Positions 44,001 through 52,859 of a stretch of DNA of 64,000 nt are shown here, piece by piece; positions within the stretch are counted from its first letter, which is position 1; each line of letters begins with the position of its first letter. The stretch lies in NCBI RefSeq assembly GCF_001750685.1, contig NZ_CP017269.1, forward strand, positions 2,397,416 to 2,461,415, written 5' to 3'. A program made the translations under genes and the position numbers. A model generated the notes under the pieces. The model saw nothing but the letters and a program-made list of their open reading frames with translations. It did not search any database and was not told where the DNA came from. Origin of the DNA: Geosporobacter ferrireducens (GTDB lineage Bacteria > Bacillota > Clostridia > Peptostreptococcales > Thermotaleaceae).

Positions 44001-47000
44001 TCCTGTAATTTCTATGATGTCCCCACCGGCAGCAGTTCCTTTGGCGGGAACAATTTTGGTGATCTGAGGCTTACTGCTGGGCACCACATAGGTAAAGCCC
44101 TTCTCATTGCTGGCGCTGCCTCCGTCGGGATTTACGACAACTACCGGAACCGTCAGCCGGTTGGTTCCCGTATCTGCCCGGAGATCCCCCGGATACTTTG
44201 GAACAATCACCGTTATCCGGTCTCCGCCTACAGATACAGTCGTATTTGCTGCGCTGACCTCCACCCCATTGATATAAACCTTTACTTTATTGGCTCCGTC
44301 ATCCTCAAAATCCTTCCCCAGAATATCAATGGTATAGCCCCCTTCTGCTGAACCTTCATTGGGGCGAATTTCTGTGATTACCGGTTTGGATTGGGGCTGT
44401 GTATAGTAATAAAATCCCTGCTGTCCTATTTTACTGTCCTTTTTTGTATCCGGGTTGATTACTGTCACGTCATAGTAACCGTCGGCTTCCAAAATAGGTA
44501 CCCGGAAATAAATTTCATTTCGGGACGTTACCCTTATGCGATTCCCTACAATGTTGTTGCTGTCATCTATTTTGTAAGGCGTTCTAAAATTCAAAGTGAC
44601 GATAGGTGTAAAAGTCCCTGCGCCTGCCGCGCCAATCTGTATCCGGTTGTCGGATATTTGCAGCGGATGGATGCTTCCGCCCTCTTTATTGGCCATGATG
44701 GCTGTTTTACTTTCATTCAGCTGTACACGATACTGGTTGCTTGCACCGTCAGTTAACCATACAACGCCTTTTTGATCCACATCTATGGTGTAAAATTGTT
44801 TTGGGCTGCTTCCTTCTGCTTCCAGGATCAGGCCGGAAAAATAATCGGCTACTTTTAAGGATTTGTTGGTTGAATCTATTCTGAAAATAGGATCCTGTTG
44901 TGAAGAGGCTGCATAGTCTCTTAGAACAATTTTCTTTGTAATTGGATCCAGGTTATATTCATTTACTTCGATATTCCCCAACAACACACGGGTGCCGATC
45001 AAACGATAAATACTATCCTCCGGTGCAGTAGGCTCCGGTTTTAGGAAATTCTCCCCTTTTATAATGACCAGTGTTCCCGTATTTCCTCTCTTGGGAGAAA
45101 AATCTGTAATCTTTGGATTGGTAAAGGTCTTTACATAGGTAAAGGGTCTGGAATCCGTTCCGCCTTCCGGGTTCATGACCAACAGCTGGGTCTCTCCTTC
45201 CCTGCCCTTCGGCGCCTTAATCGTGATCTTTTTCCCATCTTCCTGACGGTTGACTCCCGTCACTTCTGTTCCATCAATAAATACCTTGATACCGCTTAGG
45301 AAGTTACTTCCTTCTATGATGACTTCTTCTCCCCCGTCTACAGAAACAGTATCCGGTTTCACGGAAGAAATAATCGGATTTTTATTGGCATCAGGATTCA
45401 CGAATTCTATAAAATCTGTCCGCTGGGCACTTAAGCCTAATGTATCGGAATTACGGACAGGATTGGTAACTCGCAGGAAAGTTTTTCCCAGCGTGCTGAC
45501 AGTCTTATCATTCGGCACCACAACGATAATTTTGGTTCCGATTTCATTGCCTTCCGTACCGTCTAATTCATTTCCCGAAGCATCCAACACCTTTATGTAT
45601 ATACTGTCATCCAGGTTTCTGTCCAATTGGATCTGATTCCCCAGTTCAATCACAGGATACCGTACGACTTCTGTCCCATCAGCCTTTACGTACCGGTGAA
45701 TCATGAAATTGGTTCCATGGATGGCCATCATTAAACCGGTATAAGTTTTCCCCTTTTCGGTTACGCTCCCCTTGGCTGCAACCCTGAAGCTGCCTCCTTC
45801 AGGCGTAACCTGTATTTTATCCGGTGTTACCGTTTGAATGGTGGGTGTAACCTTGCTGGAAATATAAGTATATCCGTTTTTAAGTTCTGCTCTCTCTTTG
45901 ATTTCAATTTTTTTGTTTGTATCATATTTTAAAATGGTGACGGTTTCAACAATTACATCTTTCTGCGGATTGGTCTCTGCATCAGCCACCTGGGCGGTAT
46001 GTATCGTAAGACGGTCTAAATCCGTATTGAAGCTGTAGTCATAGGGGTCTCCCCCAGGTGTTTTAAAGGAGGCCTGTTCCCCAATGATTACCGTTATCCT
46101 CCGTTCAGCGGATTCGACTTGAATGGCTCCCGGTTTGCCCTTGTTGTACCATCCGGATCCATATTCTACAATCATCTCTTTTGAATCGGTTAATGTGACG
46201 CCTAAAGGATCTGTCGGATTATCCCGGGTAAACTCCGGAATGTTTATCGTTCCGAAAAACTGTCCCGATATCGTCGCTTTTGATCCCGTATCCGGGCCGC
46301 TGTTCGGTTGGATGTTGATAATTTTCGATTTGATGTTTGCATCAATAATGGTAAACTTTTCGTAGTCCGGTGCAGTTCCCACAATCCTTTCCTGAATGAC
46401 CTCCTGCATGGGATCTTTTCCCGTGGCGTTGGTCAACACCACATAATACTCTCCTACAGACAGGCTCGGTACCTGTACCGTTAGAATATCTTTTCCCTCT
46501 ACATTCGGTCGGAAGGTTTTGTTGGTACCCCGGTTATTCACCGTATAAGGGTCTGTTCCATTGATTTCTTTTAGAAAAAAAACGTCATAGGCATCCAGAC
46601 CGGGGGTTGGTGCTTCAAAATAAACGGTATCTCCTTTTTCTCCTCGATTCGGACGCATCGTTAAGCCATTAATAACTAAGTCCTTGTAAAACTGGAATTG
46701 GTCCTTGTAGGTATATTTGATCACTACGTTTACAGGATGATTTGGATACTTATCGTTAAAATTGTATTGACTGGTTTCTGTTTTTTCAAAAATAATGTTC
46801 TGCATCCCTAAACTCCCTACTGTTGGCGTATAGCTGGCAGTAGTATCCGAGGTGAATACATCTTTAGGCATGCTTGTTTCAGCACCGTCGTGTTCATATT
46901 TTGCCTTAACTGCAGCCAGGTCCTTGATGTTTAAAAAGTTTGTTCCTGTTAAGGTCAGGGACTCTGTACCCAGTTTCACTTTACGGCTGGCGGACGTAAG

Positions 47001-47372
47001 GTTCGGCATCTGTTCTTCATTCAAATCAATCTGTACAGATCCTACCAACAATTTGCTCCCCAATTGGTCCGAGTCAATGTCGAATTGAAGCAGACCGTCT
47101 GTGTTCTGTGTCCGGTTTTTTAAAGCGACATAGCCGCTGCTGGTAATAATCCCTACCTCCGCATCCTTTAAGAAGCTTCCGAGAATCAGTACTCTTCTCT
47201 GCTCCATATTCCGGTTGCGGTCATATATTTTAAACAGCGTTACCTGATCTACCTTATACTGGGATTGATCAAAGGCATACACGGTTATATCCTCCCAGGG
47301 GACTAAAGAGAATATCATAACCCATATAATGCATAATGCTAAAATTCTTTTTACGATTGTACTCTTCTTCAT
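41004..47372 (-). CDS. giant secreted IPT/TIG-repeat protein with fibronectin III domain
   Basis: 2122 residues with a signal peptide (cut near TVYAF). At least ten IPT/TIG-type Ig-like domains are recognisable by P-I--I-P--G---GG--V-I-G--F, starting near residues 347, 510, 662, 752, 995, 1102, 1255, 1462, 1589 and 1682. The domain at 1102 carries an insertion (about 1130-1160) with two calcium-loop-like stretches, DANRNQIKDIDE and DLNYNGQWDD. A fibronectin III domain (about 1804-1895), a charged coiled coil (about 1905-1930) and a C-terminal beta domain complete it. There is no SLH, LPXTG or stalk domain, so surface attachment must come from partners such as the SLH proteins just downstream. 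Probable adhesin or surface fibre. GGGAGG precedes the ATG. Confidence 0.88.
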   Translation of the reverse strand: MKKSTIVKRILALCIIWVMIFSLVPWEDITVYAFDQSQYKVDQVTLFKIYDRNRNMEQRRVLILGSFLKDAEVGIITSSGYVALKNRTQNTDGLLQFDIDSDQLGSKLLVGSVQIDLNEEQMPNLTSASRKVKLGTESLTLTGTNFLNIKDLAAVKAKYEHDGAETSMPKDVFTSDTTASYTPTVGSLGMQNIIFEKTETSQYNFNDKYPNHPVNVVIKYTYKDQFQFYKDLVINGLTMRPNRGEKGDTVYFEAPTPGLDAYDVFFLKEINGTDPYTVNNRGTNKTFRPNVEGKDILTVQVPSLSVGEYYVVLTNATGKDPMQEVIQERIVGTAPDYEKFTIIDANIKSKIINIQPNSGPDTGSKATISGQFFGTINIPEFTRDNPTDPLGVTLTDSKEMIVEYGSGWYNKGKPGAIQVESAERRITVIIGEQASFKTPGGDPYDYSFNTDLDRLTIHTAQVADAETNPQKDVIVETVTILKYDTNKKIEIKERAELKNGYTYISSKVTPTIQTVTPDKIQVTPEGGSFRVAAKGSVTEKGKTYTGLMMAIHGTNFMIHRYVKADGTEVVRYPVIELGNQIQLDRNLDDSIYIKVLDASGNELDGTEGNEIGTKIIVVVPNDKTVSTLGKTFLRVTNPVRNSDTLGLSAQRTDFIEFVNPDANKNPIISSVKPDTVSVDGGEEVIIEGSNFLSGIKVFIDGTEVTGVNRQEDGKKITIKAPKGREGETQLLVMNPEGGTDSRPFTYVKTFTNPKITDFSPKRGNTGTLVIIKGENFLKPEPTAPEDSIYRLIGTRVLLGNIEVNEYNLDPITKKIVLRDYAASSQQDPIFRIDSTNKSLKVADYFSGLILEAEGSSPKQFYTIDVDQKGVVWLTDGASNQYRVQLNESKTAIMANKEGGSIHPLQISDNRIQIGAAGAGTFTPIVTLNFRTPYKIDDSNNIVGNRIRVTSRNEIYFRVPILEADGYYDVTVINPDTKKDSKIGQQGFYYYTQPQSKPVITEIRPNEGSAEGGYTIDILGKDFEDDGANKVKVYINGVEVSAANTTVSVGGDRITVIVPKYPGDLRADTGTNRLTVPVVVVNPDGGSASNEKGFTYVVPSSKPQITKIVPAKGTAAGGDIIEITGTDFRYYEPYDDANRNQIKDIDETFNDLNYNGQWDDLLNIQKEAGESDEAFQARKDELLGKTPTNHKQYDYYYDSPVLPKVYFGNELAKIVEFSRGYIKVITPPGASNRADVYILNNDAGISNKVPFTYESSNPKIDKVIPEEGSRLGGDKVEILGSGFAQSEMEIYTEGETNGVTNYVRVTRPLIRFTEIGNRNIAREAENGGLINNNRTTVKIAGNLTAEYNGNDKRITITVEENNKTYQKVINGYDNTVKYIPLSLMKEISTEEAYNGKELVRVEVTDRRLFVERGYAPNAEYVSPQQVRVETASYYTVGKVPVVIINPDGGKGTGGYEYKYPDSRPRIIDILKEGVPAKTEVMNGETVRVLRMTYKGGNIVTITGEDFREGATVQISDVAKITADRIDYDISSQPNTLTFEMPNVGQGALDKLHRVVVTNTDGGSAYSDGITAAQGGPIYIIFVEGQTNPRIDKVTPVEGPASGGTKVRIEGTDFRKTMEDGFEGNTLNVYFGENKVDESKMNVIDYKTIEVFVPTSQKQGVVDVKVENPDGELAILRNAFTYISEPKIEGIDPLKIFANDVNAEVTITGKMFMPGAKVIIGGKVIQEKDVKQDMQVMGTGIQGVDDDGNNIRVAVVGGKEAASVTVVNATTIKVKFNETLDLENNHLVVINPDGGISKPYDKFDYQIPVPGKPLVLEAIPGYESTMQLLWSESSPEVLNAADRYEVYAKKAADSQYIFIGDTKDASFLIKGLEPNTRYSFMVRALNKYGSAIEFAEVTARTLSEKDDDKLKEKIEQLEKEKKKLEEEGKEEVKDGVLIKTIGSKQISSGNTAYVIDFSLAKYKGQNKYVVAIPLSALQTINRQITVTDGTVSLTFLPKDLYTREVSQVSGKDIEDAYVRVGFERIGGKLEESLKGAVPRTQRQASRFYEISFELQVGKDISSIRRMMQQGTLDIKLDTAAYSTANKDKLFIGEYDPSQDKFIKLGNGSRAYPQAAGRYVLLSER

Positions 47373-47636
47373 TGTTTCGCCTCCCGCTATTTATGTCCTA
47401 CTAATCTATCGTCACAATCAAATTGAAGGTTCAGCTAAAATTTAGAAAATTGAATGGAAAATAGTACCTTAATTATATCATAGGAACTGCCAGGATTTTC
47501 AAATATTCGATAACTGTAAACAAAATGAAACAAAAGACCTGTTTATTTTTTCTGAAAGAAATCCTATAGTTTTGGGTATGTTTTTACGATATAATAATTA
47601 GAAACAAGCCTGAATCGCAACAAAGGAGGTCAAACC

Positions 47637-50051
47637 ATGCAAAGAAAATTTACAGCCGTTCTGCTTGTACTGATGCTTTTGTTTACAGCATTCCCGGCAG
47701 TTGGCTTTAGTCAAGGCTACAGCCGCAATGTCACTGCAACATTCGATAATCTTCAGTTGTATGTAGATGGACAGCTTATCCATATGTCCCGGGAACCATT
47801 TCTGATAAACGGGGATATCTATGTACCGCTTGCAGATTTCTCCAGGGCACTGTCCTTGCAGTACACTTATTCTGACAAGGATAAAAAGGCAACCCTGACA
47901 ACGGGGGGAGCCAGCCAGCAAACGCAAAAAGAAAGCTTTGCTGCCCAATTGGTACAGCGGGATTATCAAATTGCAGCTTTGAATCAAGAACTGAAGGCAC
48001 TGGAGCAGCAGAAGGGGGAAGCTTCCGGAAAGACATCTTCCGATGTCAGTATCCGTTCCGATTCGGAAATGCAGTCCTACCTGCAGGATCGCTTTGACAC
48101 CCTAAATAACATTCCCATGACCATTAGCTTCTATCATTACCGTAGCGACCGCTACCGTTTGCACATTACTTTCCCCTACAGCGACCGGGGAGATTTTGAT
48201 ACAATCAGCCAAAGAACGGTAAACCGGTATTTGGAAGATATCTTACATACCATTCGTGAGCTATATAATCGTCATGCAGATATAGACGGATATATCCGGC
48301 ATGATCGTTCCAATCCCGAGAGTACCTATATTGAGTTTGAAACAAACGAAGGAGAATTGGAATCCTATTTTAATCGTTCTTCCTCCAGCAGTTCACAATC
48401 TGTCGAAGCAAGAAAATTAAAAGAAGCTCTGGAATCTAACATTGGCACCTATAATGATGTCCGTTTTTATTATGATGTATATATAGACAATAACCGTATT
48501 GATGTAACCGTATCTTTTTATAATGATGACTACTATGATTGGAGTTCTGCGAAACGGCGTGATTTTTTACGCAATATACAAGAGGAAATAGAAGACCTGC
48601 AAGGCAAAAAAACGGTTTATGGCAGAATTGTCGACGCAAATACCGATATGGAAGCATTGCTATTTACCTTTGAAGATGGTGAAATCAGCAGCAGCAATCC
48701 AAAAAGTGCCGCTAAGCCGGAGGTTCCAAGAGAAAAAAATGAAAAAACTCCTGTTTCCACCGCGGTAACACGGAACTTGACCCTATGGTTCTATGACATA
48801 TCTGTAGTAGTCGATCAAAAACCGGTTTATCTGTCAGAAAATCCGTTCCTCTATGAGGGTGAAGTTTATATTTCCGCTGCCGATTTTGCAGATGATTTAT
48901 ATATGGGCTATCATTATGATGTGGATGAGAAAAAAATTGATATCTCCACCAATGGCGCATTGCGGTTAGATTCAGACAATGCGTTATTAGGGAGAATCTT
49001 CATAAAAAACCAAGAGATTAACCGTCTAACCGAACAGGTGGAAGATCTCCGGCAAACTGTATTGAAAATGGCAGCATCACCCTATACTGACGCACAGATT
49101 TTTTCCGTATCAAGGATGGAAGCCTTTCTTCGGGACAATTATGAGGATTTCGAGGATTTCGATACGGCTATCCGCTTCAGCCGTATTAGCGACAATGAAT
49201 ACAGACTGCGCATCACTTATGATCTCAATGATTTTGATGATTTTGATGTACTTTCCAATAGTATGATCAGAAACTGGGTTGATGATATGTATGCTGCTGT
49301 CCGGGACCTGTTTGATCGTTATGCTAAAATCACCGGTTCTATCCGCAGTACACCTTCAAACAGTGTAGATACTACCTATATTACCTTTAAAACCGAAGAC
49401 GGCCAACTTTCCTTCGATTTTGAAGAGCATGGCGGCAAAGGCAAGGATAAGGTAGATGTGAAAGAACTGGCTGATGAACTCAATAATAGGCTCCGCCGCT
49501 TTAACAATATTAACTTCTATTACGAAGTCAGCGCGGTCCGCAAGAATGCAAACTTGAATATCTATTTCAACGACGACCGCTTCTATGACTGGAGCGAATA
49601 CCGTAAAATGGATTACCTGATATCACTGCAGGATAAAATCGATACATACTACGGGCCGATCAACATAAACGGTAAAATCATCGATTCATCTACGAACAAA
49701 GAAGCATTGCGCTTCAGCTTTGAAGATGGCATCATCCGGTCAGCAACCCTGCTGGAAGAATTGGAAAACAGTCTGAATAAGTATAATCAAAGATTTTCCT
49801 ATGGTGATGAAACCCTTAGATTTACGTACTATATTACAGAGAAGGATGCAACCCATTACAGAGTAAAAATGGAAGGCAATTTCTCTAAGTCCGATTCTAA
49901 GTGGAAATATATCGAGGAATCTGGCATGAGTAGCTTTGAAAGTTATGTTATGAATGCACTAGATACTATCGCAGATGTTTTCCCTGTAAATTTAACTGCG
50001 GAAATTTATGATCAGAACGGGCAGCATGTTATGTCCATCAGCCGCCCTTAG
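47637..50051 (+). CDS. secreted protein with internal duplication and stalk-like modules
   Basis: 804 residues; signal peptide cut near VGFSQ. Two copies of a module of about 330 residues (about 30-350 and 380-700). Each has a stalk-domain-like start (NGDIYVPLADFSRALSLQYTYS; EGEVYISAADFADDLYMGYHYD), a short coiled coil, and two alpha/beta segments (YRLHITFPYSDRGDFD / YRLRITYDLNDFDDFD, and YYDWSSAKRRDFL / FYDWSEYRKMDYL). A third partial segment ends the protein. The alpha/beta part matches no family I know. AAAGGAGGTC lies six bases before the ATG. It is transcribed divergently from the IPT/TIG gene across 264 bp. Function unknown; probably a surface protein. Confidence 0.75.
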   Translation: MQRKFTAVLLVLMLLFTAFPAVGFSQGYSRNVTATFDNLQLYVDGQLIHMSREPFLINGDIYVPLADFSRALSLQYTYSDKDKKATLTTGGASQQTQKESFAAQLVQRDYQIAALNQELKALEQQKGEASGKTSSDVSIRSDSEMQSYLQDRFDTLNNIPMTISFYHYRSDRYRLHITFPYSDRGDFDTISQRTVNRYLEDILHTIRELYNRHADIDGYIRHDRSNPESTYIEFETNEGELESYFNRSSSSSSQSVEARKLKEALESNIGTYNDVRFYYDVYIDNNRIDVTVSFYNDDYYDWSSAKRRDFLRNIQEEIEDLQGKKTVYGRIVDANTDMEALLFTFEDGEISSSNPKSAAKPEVPREKNEKTPVSTAVTRNLTLWFYDISVVVDQKPVYLSENPFLYEGEVYISAADFADDLYMGYHYDVDEKKIDISTNGALRLDSDNALLGRIFIKNQEINRLTEQVEDLRQTVLKMAASPYTDAQIFSVSRMEAFLRDNYEDFEDFDTAIRFSRISDNEYRLRITYDLNDFDDFDVLSNSMIRNWVDDMYAAVRDLFDRYAKITGSIRSTPSNSVDTTYITFKTEDGQLSFDFEEHGGKGKDKVDVKELADELNNRLRRFNNINFYYEVSAVRKNANLNIYFNDDRFYDWSEYRKMDYLISLQDKIDTYYGPININGKIIDSSTNKEALRFSFEDGIIRSATLLEELENSLNKYNQRFSYGDETLRFTYYITEKDATHYRVKMEGNFSKSDSKWKYIEESGMSSFESYVMNALDTIADVFPVNLTAEIYDQNGQHVMSISRP

Positions 50052-50087
50052 TGCACATCCGGTTCAATACTCTCCTATAATAATATT

Positions 50088-50126
50088 ACAAGGGTCCTCC
50101 AACAACTGGAGGACCCTTGTCCTTTT
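50088..50126 (+). terminator. intrinsic terminator after the duplicated secreted protein
   Basis: CAAGGGTCCTCCA and its complement form a 13-bp perfect stem with a 5-nt loop, followed by TCCTTTTG. Confidence 0.85.
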
Positions 50127-50221
50127 GATGTAACCTGAATGTCATAAAAATGAAATATGTCCAAAGGGGAGGGCCTGGTATAATGTTCTTAAGAAGGAAA
50201 TCCAAAATGGAGGTGCACCGG

Positions 50222-50791
50222 ATGAAATTTTCTTTTAGAAATTTGCTTCTCTGCTGTTTCATTCTGGTCTTAGCCACCAGTTCCTTAGTCTTTGCGGCAA
50301 GTTCCCCAACCCTTGATGAAATCGGTGTAAAGCTAAAGGCACTAGGGCTTTTGATCGGAGATCCAAACGGCAATATGCGATTTGGAGATAATATTACACG
50401 AGCAGAATTTACCGCTGTTGCTGTACGCATGATTGGAAAAGAAGCTGAAGCGCTGAGCCGTAAAGGTGCTACCAAGTTCAAAGATGTGGATAGAACCCAC
50501 TGGAGTACAGGACACATTAATGTATCTGTAGAAAACAATCTCATTACCGGTTATCCTGACAATACCTTTAAACTGCAGCGAAATATTACCCATGCAGAAG
50601 CACTGACCATCCTGGTAAACGCATTAGGTTATAAGGATACGGTAAAGGGTAGCAACTGGCCAAATAACTTTATTGATAAAGCCAATGAACTGGGCATTAC
50701 TAAGGGCATAACGATTAAGCCGTCTACCCCTGCAACTAGAGGAGATGTTGCCAGAATGCTGAACAATAGCTTAACAATACCAATAAAATAG
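50222..50791 (+). CDS. small SLH-only surface protein
   Basis: 189 residues from the ATG at 50222, which has GGAGGTG at eight bases; a longer frame to 50150 lacks a signal-peptide start. The signal peptide is cut near VFAAS. Almost the entire mature protein is three SLH motifs (about 28-80, 85-140, 148-185), including LGLLIGDPNGNMRFGDNITRAEF and NLITGYPDNTFKLQRNITHAEA. With no other domain it may be a wall-polymer-binding coat or competitor, or an anchor for proteins lacking SLH. The stop codon lies inside the terminator stem. Confidence 0.85.
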   Translation: MKFSFRNLLLCCFILVLATSSLVFAASSPTLDEIGVKLKALGLLIGDPNGNMRFGDNITRAEFTAVAVRMIGKEAEALSRKGATKFKDVDRTHWSTGHINVSVENNLITGYPDNTFKLQRNITHAEALTILVNALGYKDTVKGSNWPNNFIDKANELGITKGITIKPSTPATRGDVARMLNNSLTIPIK

Positions 50792-50830
50792 GACACCGAT
50801 TGGTGTCCTATTTTATTGGTATTTTAATCA
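50775..50830 (+). terminator. intrinsic terminator of the SLH-only gene
   Basis: A perfect stem of about 20 bp (core AATAGGACACC and GGTGTCCTATT) with loop GATT includes the stop codon of the gene and ends in ATTTTAAT. Confidence 0.85.
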
Positions 50831-50908
50831 AAAGGATGTGCAAGTCTTGCGAGACACAAAGCCAGCCTGCGGTTTATTGATCATTCCCATGCTGCTGGAT
50901 AGAAGGGG

Positions 50909-50934
50909 CGGGCAGACACAAGGCCTGCCCCTAC
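50909..50934 (+). repeat. CCCTAC-family palindrome (GGGCAG class)
   Basis: Same sequence as the copy at 36352: arms GGGCAG and CTGCCC, tail CCTAC. Confidence 0.85.
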
Positions 50935-50961
50935 AAAAATCGGGTATTTTAAATTTCCCAG

Positions 50962-52044
50962 TCACAGATCTATAGCATCGTTGGCTTCTATCTCTGCGGT
51001 CTCCTCTATTGTAGGCATTACTTCAACTAGTATCGATGGATCATCTGCGGATTTTTTCAAATGCGAGAAAATATCCTCAATTTTTTTGGTTTCATGATCA
51101 ATTACCAACAACATGTTGGCTTTCGCATGATCATAAATATATTTTGAATCAGGGATTGACATGCCGATACATCCCATAGAAGCCTGCTGTCCTAGCTTTT
51201 CCACTCGATCCGGCTTTGGCTTTCCATTTTTATCTGTGGCAACACTGTGCAGGAGATAGCTTCCTTTAAACTCCACATAGTTGTGTCCCCCCGCCTGGTA
51301 TTTAGGGTTATAAAACCACTTTCCCCGGCGCTCTTTGATGAGAAAATATCCATTGGGCGTGTGCTCTGCCGGGAGTCCTGTACTGACAATGATCTCTTTT
51401 TCCAGATCATATTCATCGTCTTCTCTCTTCGCATAGACAAAGAGCTTTTGTTCCTTCTGGCTCACGATGAATACCTTGTCCTTATTTACCTTGTCCAGGT
51501 TATTATGGATCGCCGGTAGTGTATCTCCCTGCAGCTTTACAAATCTCGCATCCATATATCCTATTTTAAAAGCCGGTGTCATCACCTTAAAATAGCCGTC
51601 CAATACCGTTTCTAATACGCGTACTTCTTGATTCACAGGAATCTGTTCTATGATCTTTTTCATGGATAGGTCCGTAAAAACCGGTACATTCTTATGATAT
51701 TTTACCCGGTCAATCGCAACACCCTTATGTACTTTTAAAATCTTTTTATTCGCAATATTTTCCTCTATGAAGCGCTGCTGTGCCTCCGTTATGTCTAAAA
51801 CTCCCTCTTTCATCACAAAGGGCTCTTCTGTATAATACTCTTCCCCATTTGCATAGAAAATGGTGTTTCCAGGCTTTAACAAAAGCTCTCTATTTAGATC
51901 CCGGATGATTACCTGCTTGTATCCGTCTTTATGTTCTTTCACTTCATAGGCGTGCTTCATAACCGCCCCTTGCCCGGTTTGCGGCATCAGTAAAATCAGA
52001 ATGATTAAAAATAAGACCCAATGATATTTTTTCCTGTTTCCCAC
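50962..52044 (-). CDS. L,D-transpeptidase (YkuD fold)
   Basis: 360 residues. An N-terminal signal or anchor (8-26) is followed by an SH3-like segment (about 105-170; IDRVKYHKNVPVF, YFKVMTPAFKIGYMD). The YkuD domain (about 190-320) has KVFIVSQKEQKLFVY, GSYLLHS with H266, and the active-site motif SMGCIGM with S289 and C292. These enzymes form 3-3 cross-links in peptidoglycan or attach proteins to it. Acidic residues dominate the C-terminal tail. It appears to be a single-gene unit; the REP-type palindrome at 50909 follows. Confidence 0.9.
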   Translation of the reverse strand: MGNRKKYHWVLFLIILILLMPQTGQGAVMKHAYEVKEHKDGYKQVIIRDLNRELLLKPGNTIFYANGEEYYTEEPFVMKEGVLDITEAQQRFIEENIANKKILKVHKGVAIDRVKYHKNVPVFTDLSMKKIIEQIPVNQEVRVLETVLDGYFKVMTPAFKIGYMDARFVKLQGDTLPAIHNNLDKVNKDKVFIVSQKEQKLFVYAKREDDEYDLEKEIIVSTGLPAEHTPNGYFLIKERRGKWFYNPKYQAGGHNYVEFKGSYLLHSVATDKNGKPKPDRVEKLGQQASMGCIGMSIPDSKYIYDHAKANMLLVIDHETKKIEDIFSHLKKSADDPSILVEVMPTIEETAEIEANDAIDL

Positions 52045-52364
52045 GATGCATTTGCCTCCTTGCTTTTTACTAGTTAATGCTCTGCCCTATTATTATATAG
52101 TATAATCTTCCAGTCATTTGTCGAATTTTGTTGAAATTTATGTTTTTGTGTTATGTTTTATTCGTGCAGCAGACAGTTTTTGCTGCGCAGCCAGCGTTCT
52201 GGGTACATATATTACAGGTTCTACTATATCTCTTCTTTATTTTACAAAATATTCCTTCTTTCTTATTTTATATTTTTCCGGTAATAGATTTTATTTATAG
52301 TAGTTGAATAATGCAGTGCAAGACCTATAGAGGCAAACAATATTTGTCCGCCAATAATATAGAA

Positions 52365-52388
52365 CGGGAGAACGCTGTTCTCCCCTAC
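52365..52388 (+). repeat. CCCTAC-family palindrome (GGGAGAAC class)
   Basis: Arms GGGAGAAC and GTTCTCCC around GCT, tail CCTAC. Confidence 0.8.
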
Positions 52389-52411
52389 AATGATGGTAAA
52401 GCAATGCTTTC

Positions 52412-52492
52412 GTATCTGTCATCCTTGATGTGACGAAAAACCTTTCATTCAGCACTCCAGATCCTTCACTGCATTCGGGATGACAAAGATAC
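52412..52492. repeat. 81-bp element bounded by GTCATCC-type inverted repeats
   Basis: GTATCTGTCATCC at the left end faces GGATGACAAAGATAC at the right. The interior includes AGATCCTTC, matching the element at 55388. It belongs to the second repeat family and lies between two CCCTAC palindromes. Confidence 0.6.
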
Positions 52493-52512
52493 CTTTCCGA
52501 AATACTGAAAAG

Positions 52513-52536
52513 GTAGGGGCGACCTGTGGTCGCCCG
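52513..52536 (-). repeat. CCCTAC-family palindrome, inverted copy (GGGCGACC class)
   Basis: Arms GGGCGACC and GGTCGCCC around ACA, tail CCTAC on the minus strand. It faces the copy of the same class at 52653. Confidence 0.8.
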
Positions 52537-52652
52537 TTTATAAGGAACCATGCTCTTGCTGTTATTCTAAATACTCAATCTTCATTATCCTTTTGATAAT
52601 AACAGCCCTCTTGTTTTAACGGATTTCTGAAGTGCAAATGTAGAAACCTGTG

Positions 52653-52709
<57 letters not shown>

Positions 52710-52762
52710 AACATGATAATCATATACTATCAAATTTCATTGCACAAGTCGTTTTTTGTAAA

Positions 52763-52800
52763 AAAAAGAGTAGGGTACATTTTCTGTACTCTACTCTTTT
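52763..52800 (-). terminator. intrinsic terminator after kamE
   Basis: AAAAGAGTAGAGTACA and TGTACCCTACTCTTTT pair with one mismatch, followed by a T-run on the minus strand; 60 nt past the kamE stop. Confidence 0.85.
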
Positions 52801-52859
52801 AGGTAGTTTTATTACAATTGTCTTAACTTAATGACATTGCGGATGGTCCGTCTCTTCGT

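Noticed and set aside
42837-44351. Open frame of 504 codons on the plus strand
   Set aside because: It lies opposite the TIG protein gene, is rich in Cys, His and Ile without domain pattern, and has no ribosome site. It is a shadow of the true gene.
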